41,674 nt of DNA. It comes from a virus. The notes under the pieces are model-generated. The model saw nothing but the letters and a program-made list of their open reading frames with translations. It was not told the origin of the DNA and ran no database searches. The translations under genes and the position numbers were made by a program. Position 1 is the first letter of the stretch; each line of letters opens with the position of its first letter. Positions 24,325 to 32,552 of this stretch are shown piece after piece. The stretch is taken from positions 1 to 41,674 of IMG/VR virus record IMGVR_UViG_3300024415_000014; one strand, written 5' to 3'.

Positions 24325-24627
24325 ATGAAAAAATTTAAATACGATGCATCTGAGTTATTAACAGAACTAATAAAACACAAGATTTCTCATAAAGATACTG
24401 TGGCAATCGGTGAATTAATGATTGCGTTGCAATCTAATATTGCTGTTTTAAAGGATGTTGAGCTTAATCAATATATTCCTTTTATGCATAAGTCATCAAT
24501 AAAACGTTTGATAAACAGAATTGATGGCAAAATATTACGTGTTATTCAACATGATAAAGACTTAAGAGTAAGAGTTATCGAATGGAAAATTGATTGGGCT
24601 AATTTTGTTTACGAGGTAATTCAATGA
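24325..24627 (+). CDS. first gene of the replication operon, unknown, 100 aa
   Basis: A compact helical protein (ISHKDTVAIGELMIALQSNIAVLKDVELNQYIPF) without membrane helices or cysteines. Its stop overlaps the next start (ATGA). No family is recognised. It starts the plus-strand block that contains ParB-like, DnaB, SSB and other replication genes, so it is probably an early gene. Confidence 0.6.
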   Translation: MKKFKYDASELLTELIKHKISHKDTVAIGELMIALQSNIAVLKDVELNQYIPFMHKSSIKRLINRIDGKILRVIQHDKDLRVRVIEWKIDWANFVYEVIQ

Positions 24628-25112
24628 TCCAAAAATTCCAAACATACTTCACAAGATTTATTAATTATTTAGAAAGTAATTCTGATACACGTCTTTTTAA
24701 AACTTATTTAAAAAATCACGAAGACTTAGAACTTAAGAAAATATACATGGAAGTAAATTATTTAAATGGATTGCTTAGAAGTTATTTAGATAAAATAAGC
24801 GAGATTAATTTAAACTATGAACGAGCTATTAATCAAGGTTATTCGCACTTTAAAAGAAAGCAACAAATTCTAAAACCACCTCATAGCCAATTAAAAGAAG
24901 TTATAGGAAGCGAACTTAGTACTTACTGCCCCCAAGACGCAATAAATGTAGCTACTCGCCTTTTAAAAATACTTGAGCAAATAAAAAGCAAACCACATGA
25001 ATCTCAATACCGAATCATTGTAGAAGATGCAAAAAGCTTGTCTGACATAGTGCTGAGTATGCATCGAGACATACCAACCATTGAAAGTAGTTTAAGAACA
25101 ACAGAGGAATAA
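24624..25112 (+). CDS. hypothetical protein, 162 aa
   Basis: A helical, charged protein; a coiled segment (LELKKIYMEVNYLNGLLRSYLDKISEINLNYERAI) is followed by a second helical domain. There are two Cys/His residues near CPQDAINVATRL but no zinc motif. It is coupled to the upstream gene (ATGA). Function is unknown. The context is the early replication operon. Confidence 0.6.
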   Translation: MIQKFQTYFTRFINYLESNSDTRLFKTYLKNHEDLELKKIYMEVNYLNGLLRSYLDKISEINLNYERAINQGYSHFKRKQQILKPPHSQLKEVIGSELSTYCPQDAINVATRLLKILEQIKSKPHESQYRIIVEDAKSLSDIVLSMHRDIPTIESSLRTTEE

Positions 25113-25116
25113 AATA

Positions 25117-25224
25117 ATGTTTAGAAATATTTTTATAATTTTCAGTAATTTATTAACTGTGCCAAAGGTTCAAACACCAGAGGAATACTGGCAAGAAAGA
25201 CATATGAAACAAAATAAGAGGTAA
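25117..25224 (+). CDS. very small protein, 35 aa
   Basis: ATG at 25117 and TAA at 25222 frame MFRNIFIIFSNLLTVPKVQTPEEYWQERHMKQNKR. The N-terminal half is hydrophobic and the C-terminal half charged. It fills the gap between two genes and its end carries the ribosome site of the next gene (GAGGT before 25227). Translation is likely but not certain. Confidence 0.4.
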   Translation: MFRNIFIIFSNLLTVPKVQTPEEYWQERHMKQNKR

Positions 25225-25226
25225 TT

Positions 25227-26117
25227 ATGGAATTGCATATAGATAAAGAGTTAGAAGACTTTATTAAACCATTGCAACAAGATGAGTTTGAAAGTTTATC
25301 GCTTGCTATTCAGGCTGATGGTTGTTTGGATAATATTAAAGTCTGGCATCGAGGTGATGATAGTCTTGATACTATTGTTGATGGACATAATAGATATAAA
25401 ATATGCCAGCAATTCAAAACTCCTTTTAAAATTACACGCCTTAAATTTACCGATAAATCAGAGGTAATGACATGGATGTACAACAACCAAAAAGCACGCC
25501 GTAGTTTAACTTTAGTTGAACGGTTAGAATTGCATTCTAAGTTGCAAGTGCATTTAGAGAAACTTGCAAAAGAAAGAATGTTGGTTGGAAAAAAAGTAGA
25601 AAATACTAAAAATGAGACCCTAGTGCCGAAAGGCGCTTTTGAAGGTAAGACGGCAAGTAAGATAGCTAAAGAAGCAGAAACTAGCACAAGAACAGTCCAG
25701 CGTTATCAAACTATAATGAAAAAAGGCACGGAAGAACAAAAAGCCGATCTTCGTGCTGGTAAGAAAAAGATTACTGCTGTTTATAACGAAATTCAAGCTA
25801 AGGAAAAGCCGAAACAGCCGAAAGCGCCGAAAGGCGTTGCAACTAATGAGAATGACATTGAGAAGTTGCTAAAAGGCAAAGACATAAATACTCCGTATTT
25901 ACTCCTTTATTCTAAAAAGGACAAAGAAACTGGCGAGGAAATGCGTGCTTGTTTATCTAACTGTGAGCCAAAAGCAAATTTAATGACTTGCCGAGATTAT
26001 ATAATGGAAACATCTCATGGCAATTGTCCTGAAGATGACTTTGTTCAATTAAGAATAGCCTCAAGGCGTATGATTGATGGTTTCGTTTTTAAGGAGGTAG
26101 CTAATGCGCAAGACTAA
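25227..26117 (+). CDS. ParB-like nuclease/DNA-binding domain protein
   Basis: Residues 1-100 follow the ParB/Srx fold: LQQDEFESLSLAIQADGCLDNIKVW, then TIVDGHNRYKICQQF (the GxxR/HNR nucleotide box), then WMYNNQKARRSLTLVERLEL. A helix-turn-helix part follows (TASKIAKEAETSTRTVQRYQTIMKKG, about 145-170), as in chromosome and phage ParB-like proteins. The C-terminal 90 residues have several cysteines and no known fold. It stands far from parA, in the lytic operon, so a replication or expression control role fits better than partition. Confidence 0.8.
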   Translation: MELHIDKELEDFIKPLQQDEFESLSLAIQADGCLDNIKVWHRGDDSLDTIVDGHNRYKICQQFKTPFKITRLKFTDKSEVMTWMYNNQKARRSLTLVERLELHSKLQVHLEKLAKERMLVGKKVENTKNETLVPKGAFEGKTASKIAKEAETSTRTVQRYQTIMKKGTEEQKADLRAGKKKITAVYNEIQAKEKPKQPKAPKGVATNENDIEKLLKGKDINTPYLLLYSKKDKETGEEMRACLSNCEPKANLMTCRDYIMETSHGNCPEDDFVQLRIASRRMIDGFVFKEVANAQD

Positions 26118-26268
26118 GACAATGCCTGTAGAAGTTCTACAAAACTATATTGATTGTATACAAAGTAAAGATGTAGACCTTTTGATACTAGCACGATACT
26201 TGGCGGCTAAAAGTAATGGTTTGTTTGAAGTGTTAGAGCCTAAAAAAGATAAAAGTAAATGGTTTTAA
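26104..26268 (+). CDS. small hypothetical protein, 54 aa
   Basis: ATG at 26104, preceded by GGAGGT, overlaps the end of the ParB-like gene by 14 bases. MRKTKTMPVEVLQNYIDCIQSKDVDLLILARYLAAKS... is a short helical protein. The good ribosome site supports translation. No family is recognised. Confidence 0.6.
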   Translation: MRKTKTMPVEVLQNYIDCIQSKDVDLLILARYLAAKSNGLFEVLEPKKDKSKWF

Positions 26269-26281
26269 AGAGAATCAAGCA

Positions 26282-26542
26282 ATGACAAAAGAATTAACTC
26301 TAATAGCAAGCCAACTAGCTAAAAATATAAATGGCGTATGGGAAATAATAACAGACGAAGGTTTAAGCGAAGAAGGAGCTAAAAAACTAATTAAGGAAGT
26401 AATAGAACCTACTCAAATACTATTATTAATGTCAGAAAGTTACAGCGTGAACAATATTCGTTTTAAAGACAACGTTCTAAAAATCGCTAAAGAAAAACTA
26501 GAGCAACAAAGAATACAAAGGCAAAATGAAACAGCAATATAA
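26282..26542 (+). CDS. small hypothetical protein, 86 aa
   Basis: A helical, acidic-basic protein (MTKELTLIASQLAKNINGVWEIITDEGLSEEGAKKL...) without recognisable domain. Its 3' end overlaps the next gene by 17 bases. It belongs to the replication operon just before the primosome-type gene. Function is unknown. Confidence 0.6.
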   Translation: MTKELTLIASQLAKNINGVWEIITDEGLSEEGAKKLIKEVIEPTQILLLMSESYSVNNIRFKDNVLKIAKEKLEQQRIQRQNETAI

Positions 26543-27419
26543 AAAAATACCTAATAGCTGGAAGTCTATTAGAAGACATGACGATCCGACCAAAACGCTT
26601 TCACCTAAGGCTATTGATATATTAGCTGTGGCTATGTATCAGGCGAATAAATACAATCAAGCTATTTTGACGCATAGAGTGTTGAAGGAAATTACTGATA
26701 GAAAAAAACGCCAGAATCGTAATTTAGTGAATGAGCTGGGCTTTATTTTTAATCTGGAATTTTCACGCTGTTTAGTTGAAGGTAAGAAAAAATATAACGA
26801 CGCTTACAAACTAACATTCACAAAAAATGCTGCTGAGATTTTAGAAAATCCTGAAGACTATTTTGCTGAATTTGAGGATGATATTTTAACAAAACAAGGC
26901 AGCAAAATAGAGCAGCAAAACGACAAAAAAGATGGGGCAATAGATGGGGCAATGAGTATTAAGACATCGGGCAATTTTACCTCATTAGAATCAAAAGATC
27001 GGGCAATAAATTGCGCTACATCGGGCAAAAAATTACCTGACATGAGGCAAAAAATTACCCCATCTCAAGAATTGCTACATATATATATAAAAAAACTAAT
27101 ATATATAACAAATAAAAAAACTAATGTAGATGTGGATATTGATTTATACATGCTCATAAAGTCCATGAATTGGAGCAGTCTTTTTTCTCAAAATACTCCA
27201 GAACAAATCGATGCATTTTCTCAATTCATAGCTAAGAAATCTCCTTTTTATTTTTATAACAAAGATGATTCACCAGCAGCTTATAGAGATTTGCACGAGA
27301 TAGATACCATGGACAAATTAAGAACACGCTATCTAACAGAATTTCAAAAAATAGGAATGGCAGAGGCTAATAGAGAATACGAAGAAAACATAAAAAGGTT
27401 TAAAGATGCTAGAAGCTAA
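26526..27419 (+). CDS. winged-helix replication protein, probable primosome/helicase-loading type
   Basis: The N-terminal 110 residues look like a winged-helix DNA-binding domain (TLSPKAIDILAVAMYQANKYNQAILTHRVLKEITDRKKRQNRNLVNELGFIFNLEFSRCL). A disordered linker follows (about 125-175), containing two short repeats of GAIDGA/RAINCA type. The C-terminal part is helical. This layout, directly upstream of and overlapping the DnaB gene by 14 bases, is typical of phage proteins that open the origin and load helicase. The exact family is not identified. Confidence 0.6.
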   Translation: MKQQYKKIPNSWKSIRRHDDPTKTLSPKAIDILAVAMYQANKYNQAILTHRVLKEITDRKKRQNRNLVNELGFIFNLEFSRCLVEGKKKYNDAYKLTFTKNAAEILENPEDYFAEFEDDILTKQGSKIEQQNDKKDGAIDGAMSIKTSGNFTSLESKDRAINCATSGKKLPDMRQKITPSQELLHIYIKKLIYITNKKTNVDVDIDLYMLIKSMNWSSLFSQNTPEQIDAFSQFIAKKSPFYFYNKDDSPAAYRDLHEIDTMDKLRTRYLTEFQKIGMAEANREYEENIKRFKDARS

Positions 27420-28803
27420 TGATCTACAACGCAAATACGATGACATGTTAAAACATGATGTAGAGCATGAGCAATTAGCTATAGGCTGCATGGTAACATC
27501 AGAGTTCGGATTATCTCAATGTTGTAAACTCCTAAATGCAGAAGATTTTGCAGTTAAGCATAGTAGAAAGCTCTTTGATATGATCAGAAGTTCTTATGAA
27601 CAAGGAGACGGTTTTAACGACTGTTATGCAAAAATAACATGTATTAGCGAATCAGATTGGAAAGCTGTTGATTCACAAATGCCAATTAGTAAATCCGAAT
27701 ACGTAAAGCAATGCTTAATGAAAGCAATGAATGTTTTAAAAATCGAGAATCAAGTCAATAGCATAATCAAGCGAATAAAGGAACAATCGGCTAGACGCTA
27801 TTTATGCATAAGAAATCAACAGTTTGTAGAAGAGCTTCTTGATACAACAAACTCTAAACCATTTGCAAGTGTTGTTAATTCTATAATGGAAGATAGCAAA
27901 CAAAAGCTGGAAGAAATAGCAGACTCCGAAGAGGAAGAAGATTTTAAAACTATGGCTTTAAGAGTCTTGAATACCAAGGAAGAAAAAGCAATTAGTACAG
28001 GCTTTAAAGGGTTAGACTATATAATCGATGGATTCAAAAAAGGCCAATTAATTACTATTGGAGCGGGTACGGGAATGGGAAAAAGTGCCTTTGCTGTAAA
28101 TCTTGCAATAAACATTATTAAACAGGGGCATGGCGTTGCACTTTGGTCGTTTGAAATGGACGAAAGAGAAGTATTGCAGCGTTTATTTTCAGTAGTCACT
28201 AGGATATCACAAAAGAAAGCGTCAAGTGATGCAAGATATGGTGAGGAAAGATACAACAGAATTATGAAATTTTTTGACGAGGTAAAACAAGGTTTAATTC
28301 TACGCACTAAACCAATTAAAGATTTAGGAGTGTTTTATCTTGATTGTCAAAAAGGAATAAAACAGAAAGGCCTCAAAATAGTAATCATTGATTACTTGCA
28401 GTTAATCCATTTATCGCAAAGTGGAAAAACAAACAGAGTAGCTCAAATAGAATATATAACAAACAGCTTTAAGAATATTGCAAATGAGCTTGGGATTGCG
28501 ATTATCATACTTTCCCAGTTATCAAGAGAGCATACAAGAAGAGAAGATAAAACGCCTATTTTATCCGATCTTAGAGATTCTGGCTCAATTGAACAAGATT
28601 CAAACGTTGTTATGTTTTTAGGAAATCTCGATCTAAAAGACACTGGTAATGCTCCGCTAGGGCAATACGATAAACCTATGTGTTTATGGGTGGCTAAAAA
28701 CAGATCAGGTAGCACTGGAGCAGTAAAGTTCAAATATATTGGATATATTACTGAGTTTACTGAGCTAGTAACAAATAATGACAATGCCATGGTGGCTTGT
28801 TAG
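27406..28803 (+). CDS. dnaB: replicative DnaB helicase
   Basis: A 465-residue DnaB: N-terminal helical domain (HDVEHEQLAIGCMVTSEFGL), linker, and RecA-fold C-terminal domain. Walker A is GAGTGMGKS (residues 219-227), Walker B is IVIIDYLQL (325-333), followed by ILSQLSREHTRRE and SDLRDSGSIEQDSNVVMFL, the H4 signature, and the KNRSGSTG arginine-finger region. It unwinds DNA at the fork as a hexamer. Length matches bacterial and phage DnaB. It lies between the loader-type gene and the tandem helix-turn-helix gene. Confidence 0.95.
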   Translation: MLEANDLQRKYDDMLKHDVEHEQLAIGCMVTSEFGLSQCCKLLNAEDFAVKHSRKLFDMIRSSYEQGDGFNDCYAKITCISESDWKAVDSQMPISKSEYVKQCLMKAMNVLKIENQVNSIIKRIKEQSARRYLCIRNQQFVEELLDTTNSKPFASVVNSIMEDSKQKLEEIADSEEEEDFKTMALRVLNTKEEKAISTGFKGLDYIIDGFKKGQLITIGAGTGMGKSAFAVNLAINIIKQGHGVALWSFEMDEREVLQRLFSVVTRISQKKASSDARYGEERYNRIMKFFDEVKQGLILRTKPIKDLGVFYLDCQKGIKQKGLKIVIIDYLQLIHLSQSGKTNRVAQIEYITNSFKNIANELGIAIIILSQLSREHTRREDKTPILSDLRDSGSIEQDSNVVMFLGNLDLKDTGNAPLGQYDKPMCLWVAKNRSGSTGAVKFKYIGYITEFTELVTNNDNAMVAC

Positions 28804-28836
28804 ATAATTCATAATTAAATAAAAAGAGAAGATATT

Positions 28837-29199
28837 ATGATTACTCAAATTAATTTTATTAAAAATAACAGTAACAGTTTTATAAAAAAAAGATCTGATC
28901 TTTTTGATCGCTTAAGAACTGGTTGGGAAAATCCAGATTATTCATGTATTGAAGTGTATTGGGAAGTGTTAAGACCTATGTCAGATGGAGGCACAAAAAA
29001 AGTTACAATAACAGACACTGGGATTTCTTCGGCTCTTGCTCCCCATGATAAGAATAAAAAATATTACTCTCAACAGACAATCAGAAACAAACTGAAAAAA
29101 TTAGTTAAATACGGAGTGATAGAAATCCACAACACGTGTCGCTTTAGTGGTGCTGAGTACACAACGCCGATTTATCACTTTGAATTAAGTGTATTATAA
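28837..29199 (+). CDS. hypothetical protein with probable winged-helix end, 120 aa
   Basis: The last part (YSQQTIRNKLKKLVKYGVIEIHNTCRFSGAEYTTPIYHFEL) reads as a helix-turn-helix and wing; the first part is a short charged region (LFDRLRTGWENPDYSCIEVYWEVLRPMSDGG). A GAGAAG ribosome site precedes the ATG. It could be a small regulator in the replication operon. No family is named with certainty. Confidence 0.6.
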   Translation: MITQINFIKNNSNSFIKKRSDLFDRLRTGWENPDYSCIEVYWEVLRPMSDGGTKKVTITDTGISSALAPHDKNKKYYSQQTIRNKLKKLVKYGVIEIHNTCRFSGAEYTTPIYHFELSVL

Positions 29200-29213
29200 A
29201 ATACGAGGTAACT

Positions 29214-30647
29214 ATGACTAATAGAATAAGCAAAGCAGTTGAAGAGTTTTATACCTCTTCAACTATTGCCCCCTTGTTAGATATAAAAGCAGAAGATATG
29301 CAAAATTTTTGTTATCAGCATAAAATAAAAACAAAAGTTTTTGATGATGGAAACGAGTCAAAGCTATTTGTATCTGGCAAGTCTTTACAAGATCATTTAG
29401 CAAGATCAAAAGTATCAGATCAAGCTAATATTGCTCTAAAGTGGCAGGCTTTAAAACAATCAATATATAGTAAAAACAATAAACGTATTGATCGAAAACC
29501 AAAAGAAAAGCAAGAGTTGCCAACTTGTTCAGAAATGCCCGAGGGGTTTGTTGATTCACAAGAAGCTGCTCGAATGTTGGGATTCCATAAAAATTCTATA
29601 GTTAAATGCATTAAGAGGGGCAGATTGGAGGCAAAAAAAATTAAGAGCAAAGAATCTGCCTGTGGTTTTGTATATGCGGTAAGTATTCGCTCGTGCGAGG
29701 ATTACAAAAACAAATCAAAAGAAATGCCCGAGGGGTTTGTTGATTCACAAGAAGCTGCTCGAATGTTGGGATTCCATAAAAATTATATACGTTTGTTATG
29801 CCAGAAAGGCAAATTGGAGACTAAACAAACTAAGTATCGTGGTGGATTTAAATACGCTGTAAGTATTCGCTCGTGCGAGGATTACAAAAACAAATCAGAA
29901 GAAATGCCCGAGGGGTTTGTTGATACAAAAGAAGCTGCTCGAATGTTGGAGTTGGACTTAAGTCATACACTTGCGTTATGCAAAAGAGGCAAATTGGAGA
30001 CTAAAAAAATTAAGTATCGTGGTGGATTTAAATACGCTGTAAATATTCGCTCGTGCGAGGATTACAAAAACAAATCAGAAGAAATGCCCGAGGGGTTTGT
30101 TGATTCACAAGAAGCTGCTCGAATGTTGGGATTCCATGAAAATTATATATCTGCGTCATGCCGGAAAGGCAAATTGGAGGCAAAAAAAATTAAGTATCGT
30201 CATGGATTTAAATACGCCGTCAGTATTCGCTCGTGCGAGGACTGGATGGAAAAAGAAGGACACTTGCGAAACGCTGCTAAAAAGGTCGGCACTACTTATA
30301 ATAAAATGCTTAAAGTGAAAAAAATATTAGAGGTGGGTGATAAGGAGTTAATAGAAAAACTTAAAAAAGAGGATATTTCTGTTGACGCAGCTTATCGAAA
30401 AATCAAAACAAAGGAAGAGGATAAAATGAAACAAGATAATAATTCTAAATTACCATCTATAGATCTTTACATGTTATCACGTGTAATTGACCTCAATACC
30501 TTAGCTCTTGTGTATCCAGGCTTAAGAGATTGGTTAGCGGAAAATCGAAATGCTACGATTAGAGAATTTATCGTTGATACAATAAAACAAATAGACCATT
30601 TACAAAAAATTGCAAACATGGAGAATAAAAATGTCATCACTAAATAA
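29214..30647 (+). CDS. protein with four tandem HTH_17/excisionase-like domains
   Basis: A 477-residue protein. Residues 1-106 form a charged N-terminal region. Residues 107-169, 170-229, 230-289 and 290-345 are four near-identical repeats, each starting EMPEGFVDSQEAARMLGFH and ending YAVSIRSCEDYKNKS. Each looks like a MerR/excisionase (HTH_17) domain: helix 1 DSQEAARML, a recognition helix (KNSIVKCIKRGRL, KNYIRLLCQKGKL, LSHTLALCKRGKL, ENYISASCRKGKL), then a wing (KYRGGFKYAV). After them stands a ParB-like helix-turn-helix (AAKKVGTTYNKMLKVKKILEVGDKELIEKL) and a C-terminal helical region. The layout suggests reading of four DNA modules by one protein. Function is unknown. Confidence 0.8.
   Translation: MTNRISKAVEEFYTSSTIAPLLDIKAEDMQNFCYQHKIKTKVFDDGNESKLFVSGKSLQDHLARSKVSDQANIALKWQALKQSIYSKNNKRIDRKPKEKQELPTCSEMPEGFVDSQEAARMLGFHKNSIVKCIKRGRLEAKKIKSKESACGFVYAVSIRSCEDYKNKSKEMPEGFVDSQEAARMLGFHKNYIRLLCQKGKLETKQTKYRGGFKYAVSIRSCEDYKNKSEEMPEGFVDTKEAARMLELDLSHTLALCKRGKLETKKIKYRGGFKYAVNIRSCEDYKNKSEEMPEGFVDSQEAARMLGFHENYISASCRKGKLEAKKIKYRHGFKYAVSIRSCEDWMEKEGHLRNAAKKVGTTYNKMLKVKKILEVGDKELIEKLKKEDISVDAAYRKIKTKEEDKMKQDNNSKLPSIDLYMLSRVIDLNTLALVYPGLRDWLAENRNATIREFIVDTIKQIDHLQKIANMENKNVITK
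29532..30243 (+). repeat. four tandem DNA repeats inside the HTH-array gene
   Basis: Repeat units begin at 29532, 29721, 29901 and 30081 (189, 180, 180 and about 160 bases). Long blocks are identical or nearly so, for example the stretch starting GAAATGCCCGAGGGGTTTG and the stretch GTATTCGCTCGTGCGAGGA. The bases that code for the second helix of each domain differ strongly. The units were therefore copied recently at the DNA level and differ mainly at the expected DNA-contacting helix. Confidence 0.9.
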
Positions 30648-31071
30648 AGTAACATTAATTGGAAACCTAGGAAAAGACCCAGAAATTAGAACTACTGGAG
30701 ATGGTAAAGAAATTGCCAATTTCAGCATTGCCACAAGTGAAACCTGGAAAGATAAAACAACAGGCGAGAAAAAAGATAAAACAGAGTGGCACAGGATCGT
30801 ATGTTTCAATGAAGGTTTAACACGAGTAATAAAAAGCTACGTGAAGAAAGGTAGCAAGATATATATTGAAGGCCAGCTACAAACTAGAAAATGGACAAAT
30901 CAAGAAGGGCAAGAAGTATATACAACAGAGGTTATCTTACAAAATTATAACTCTAGTTTAATTCTACTTGACTCTAAAGGCAACAATGCGCCACAAGGAG
31001 CTAATAGCGCAAGCGTAGTAAATAAACCAGAATTTAAAAATGAAGAACTGGATGACGAGATACCATTTTAG
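30631..31071 (+). CDS. ssb: single-stranded DNA-binding protein
   Basis: Start at 30631, with GGAG upstream. The 146-residue protein has the SSB OB fold ([78 protein letters not shown]) and the acidic DDEIPF tail that recruits replication partners. It protects single-stranded DNA during phage replication and would serve the YqaJ/Bet pathway. It is downstream of dnaB in the same operon. Confidence 0.95.
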   Translation: MSSLNKVTLIGNLGKDPEIRTTGDGKEIANFSIATSETWKDKTTGEKKDKTEWHRIVCFNEGLTRVIKSYVKKGSKIYIEGQLQTRKWTNQEGQEVYTTEVILQNYNSSLILLDSKGNNAPQGANSASVVNKPEFKNEELDDEIPF

Positions 31072-31079
31072 AGGTAATT

Positions 31080-31553
31080 ATGGATACTATCAATACTATT
31101 AAATCCCTTAATAAAACATTGGACCCAAAAGCAAACAAATTAAATTCTTGTTTACTTGAAGCTATAGACTTATGCAAGCATATTAGGTTTAAGGACGATG
31201 GATATCAAAAAGTTTTAGAAGGTTTAGAAATAGTTCATTTAAAAGCTCTTTCAACATTTCCTGATTATATTAAGGATAATAAAGTCTTGTCTGTAAAAAT
31301 AGAAGAGGCTGGAAAAGATATACTGAGTAATAGAATAAAAAAAGCCTTCGCAGAAAATACAGAGTATATTACGTTTTCTTTAAAACAGGAAAAACGCCCT
31401 ATTATATATTTAGGAGATGTTGTTAATAAAACTGAAGCAGAAATGCTTAGAATAAAGAATTTTGGCAGAAAGTCATTAAATGAGTTTAAGGAATTTTTAT
31501 TTAAATTTAATTTAAAGTTAGATATGGGAATTGAATGGGATAGGCCTTCATGA
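31080..31553 (+). CDS. protein with RNA polymerase alpha C-terminal-like domain
   Basis: The 157-residue protein has a helical N-terminal part and, at about residues 107-155, a segment [34 protein letters not shown], which follows the bacterial alpha-CTD pattern (helix-hairpin-helix; compare the E. coli order IGDLVQRTEVELL..NLGKKSL). The residues equal to G296, K298 and S299 of E. coli alpha are kept (G129, K131, S132). The R265-bearing first helix is not evident. It may act on host RNA polymerase or bind DNA alone; which one is unknown. Confidence 0.7.
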   Translation: MDTINTIKSLNKTLDPKANKLNSCLLEAIDLCKHIRFKDDGYQKVLEGLEIVHLKALSTFPDYIKDNKVLSVKIEEAGKDILSNRIKKAFAENTEYITFSLKQEKRPIIYLGDVVNKTEAEMLRIKNFGRKSLNEFKEFLFKFNLKLDMGIEWDRPS

Positions 31554-31732
31554 CAAGATTTAAAGACATAATATACATAATATATTTGCTAAGCTTTGCC
31601 TTGCCATTTTTAAAATTGTTTGAAGTTTCGATCTTTAAATATTGGTCATGGCTGACAGTAATAGCACCATTTTGGGCAACAGCATGCATAGGATTAATTG
31701 TCGGTTGGTTTATGTTGTTGTTTAAAGAATAG
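31550..31732 (+). CDS. small two-span membrane protein, 60 aa
   Basis: [60 protein letters not shown] has two hydrophobic segments (about 7-25 and 34-56) and a short basic start. It resembles the small TM proteins annotated as transmembrane Fragile-X-F in phages. The ATG overlaps the upstream stop (ATGA). It could act as a holin; no endolysin is seen near it, so this remains a guess. Confidence 0.6.
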   Translation: MTRFKDIIYIIYLLSFALPFLKLFEVSIFKYWSWLTVIAPFWATACIGLIVGWFMLLFKE

Positions 31733-31734
31733 AA

Positions 31735-32037
31735 CTAGCTAATAGTGCTTTTTAATTCATACGATTTTAGAAGCAATTCTAATGATTCAGTATTGAGAAT
31801 AAATACTTGATTCTTAGAGCTTTTATCAAATTTAATAAAATTTTTGTCTTTAAGTTCTTTTAGAGTTTTACTAATGTATTGCTTACTTGCGTTGTTGCAT
31901 TTACTTGACAAAAATGTATGCGTTACATCGCTTTCTCCGTTAATGCTTGTTTTATATAAAATCTCTAATACTTTAGCTTGAATTTTATTTAGTTTGTTAG
32001 TTGATTTAATAGCTTCTACGATTTTTTCATTGTGCAT
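31735..32037 (-). CDS. winged-helix regulator of the accessory island, 100 aa
   Basis: MHNEKIVEAIKSTNKLNKIQAKVLEILYKTS...THTFLSSKCNNASKQYISKTLKELKDKNFIKFDKSSKNQVFILN is a winged helix-turn-helix in the MarR/TrmB style. Only three bases separate its end from the convergent membrane-protein gene. The upstream gap (32038-32107) has a 5-bp inverted repeat GAACA...TGTTC around 32073-32092, which may be its own operator. It may control the ankyrin genes or other accessory genes. Confidence 0.65.
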   Translation of the reverse strand: MHNEKIVEAIKSTNKLNKIQAKVLEILYKTSINGESDVTHTFLSSKCNNASKQYISKTLKELKDKNFIKFDKSSKNQVFILNTESLELLLKSYELKSTIS

Positions 32038-32107
32038 AATTGCATTACCTTGTTAATTGTGTTAATATATCAATGAACATAGTGCGTTGTGTTCGTTTTT
32101 GTTGTTG

Positions 32108-32137
32108 AAAAGCCCCGGTTTTTGATTGGGGCTTTTT
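32108..32137. terminator. bidirectional intrinsic terminator
   Basis: AAAAGCCCC (32108-32116) pairs with GGGGCTTTT (32128-32136), 9 bp, with an 11-base loop and T or A runs on both sides. It closes the ankyrin transcript from the right and any rightward transcript from the left. Confidence 0.85.
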
Positions 32138-32140
32138 GTG

Positions 32141-32518
32141 TTAAGCCACTGCGCCGTGGCTTTTTAGTAAGTTTGTAATTTCAACATTGCTGCGTGTCCG
32201 CATTAAAGCTAAAGCCGTTTCGCCGTATAGATTTTTTGCATTAACGTCCGCCCCGGCATCGATTAGTAGTTTGGCTATTTCAACGTTTTTTGCCCACATT
32301 AAAGCCGTGTCGTCGTATCGACTTTTTGCGTTAACATCTGCACCAGCATCGATTAGTAGTTTGGCTATTTTAGCATCGCGCGCCAGTATTAAAGCCGTGG
32401 AGTCGTATTGATTTTTTGCATTAACGTCACCACCATTGTTAATATAAGTTTTTACTGTTTCTATATCGTTGTTCCATGCTGCGTTGAAAATATCTTTTGT
32501 GTTTGTGTCTTTAGTCAT
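32141..32518 (-). CDS. ankyrin-repeat protein, 125 aa
   Basis: The start at 32518 (MTKDTNTKDIFNAAWNNDIETVKTYI) has GGAG nine bases upstream; the ATG at 32566 is possible but overlaps the upstream gene. The protein consists of about three and a half ankyrin repeats (GGDVNAKNQYDSTALILARDAKIAKLLIDAGADVNAK...). At the DNA level the repeats share nearly identical blocks (GCATCGATTAGTAGTTTGG), so they were copied recently. Ankyrins of Rickettsiales and of Wolbachia phages are often effectors that bind eukaryotic proteins; that role here is inference. Confidence 0.85.
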   Translation of the reverse strand: MTKDTNTKDIFNAAWNNDIETVKTYINNGGDVNAKNQYDSTALILARDAKIAKLLIDAGADVNAKSRYDDTALMWAKNVEIAKLLIDAGADVNAKNLYGETALALMRTRSNVEITNLLKSHGAVA

Positions 32519-32552
32519 TTTTTTTACTCCGTTGTTATTGTTTGTTTTTGTG

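Noticed and set aside
25227-26117. ParB-like protein as the partner of ParA
   Set aside because: It is 4 kb away in the lytic operon with a nuclease-like ParB domain; the small ribbon-helix-helix gene is adjacent to parA and fits type Ib.
29532-30243. Tandem repeats that might be read as CRISPR or a minisatellite
   Set aside because: Units are about 180 bases, in frame and coding for HTH domains; there are no short spacers.
30097-30318. Open frame in another phase inside the HTH-array gene
   Set aside because: It exists only because the repeats are similar; the main frame continues through it and has the conserved domains.
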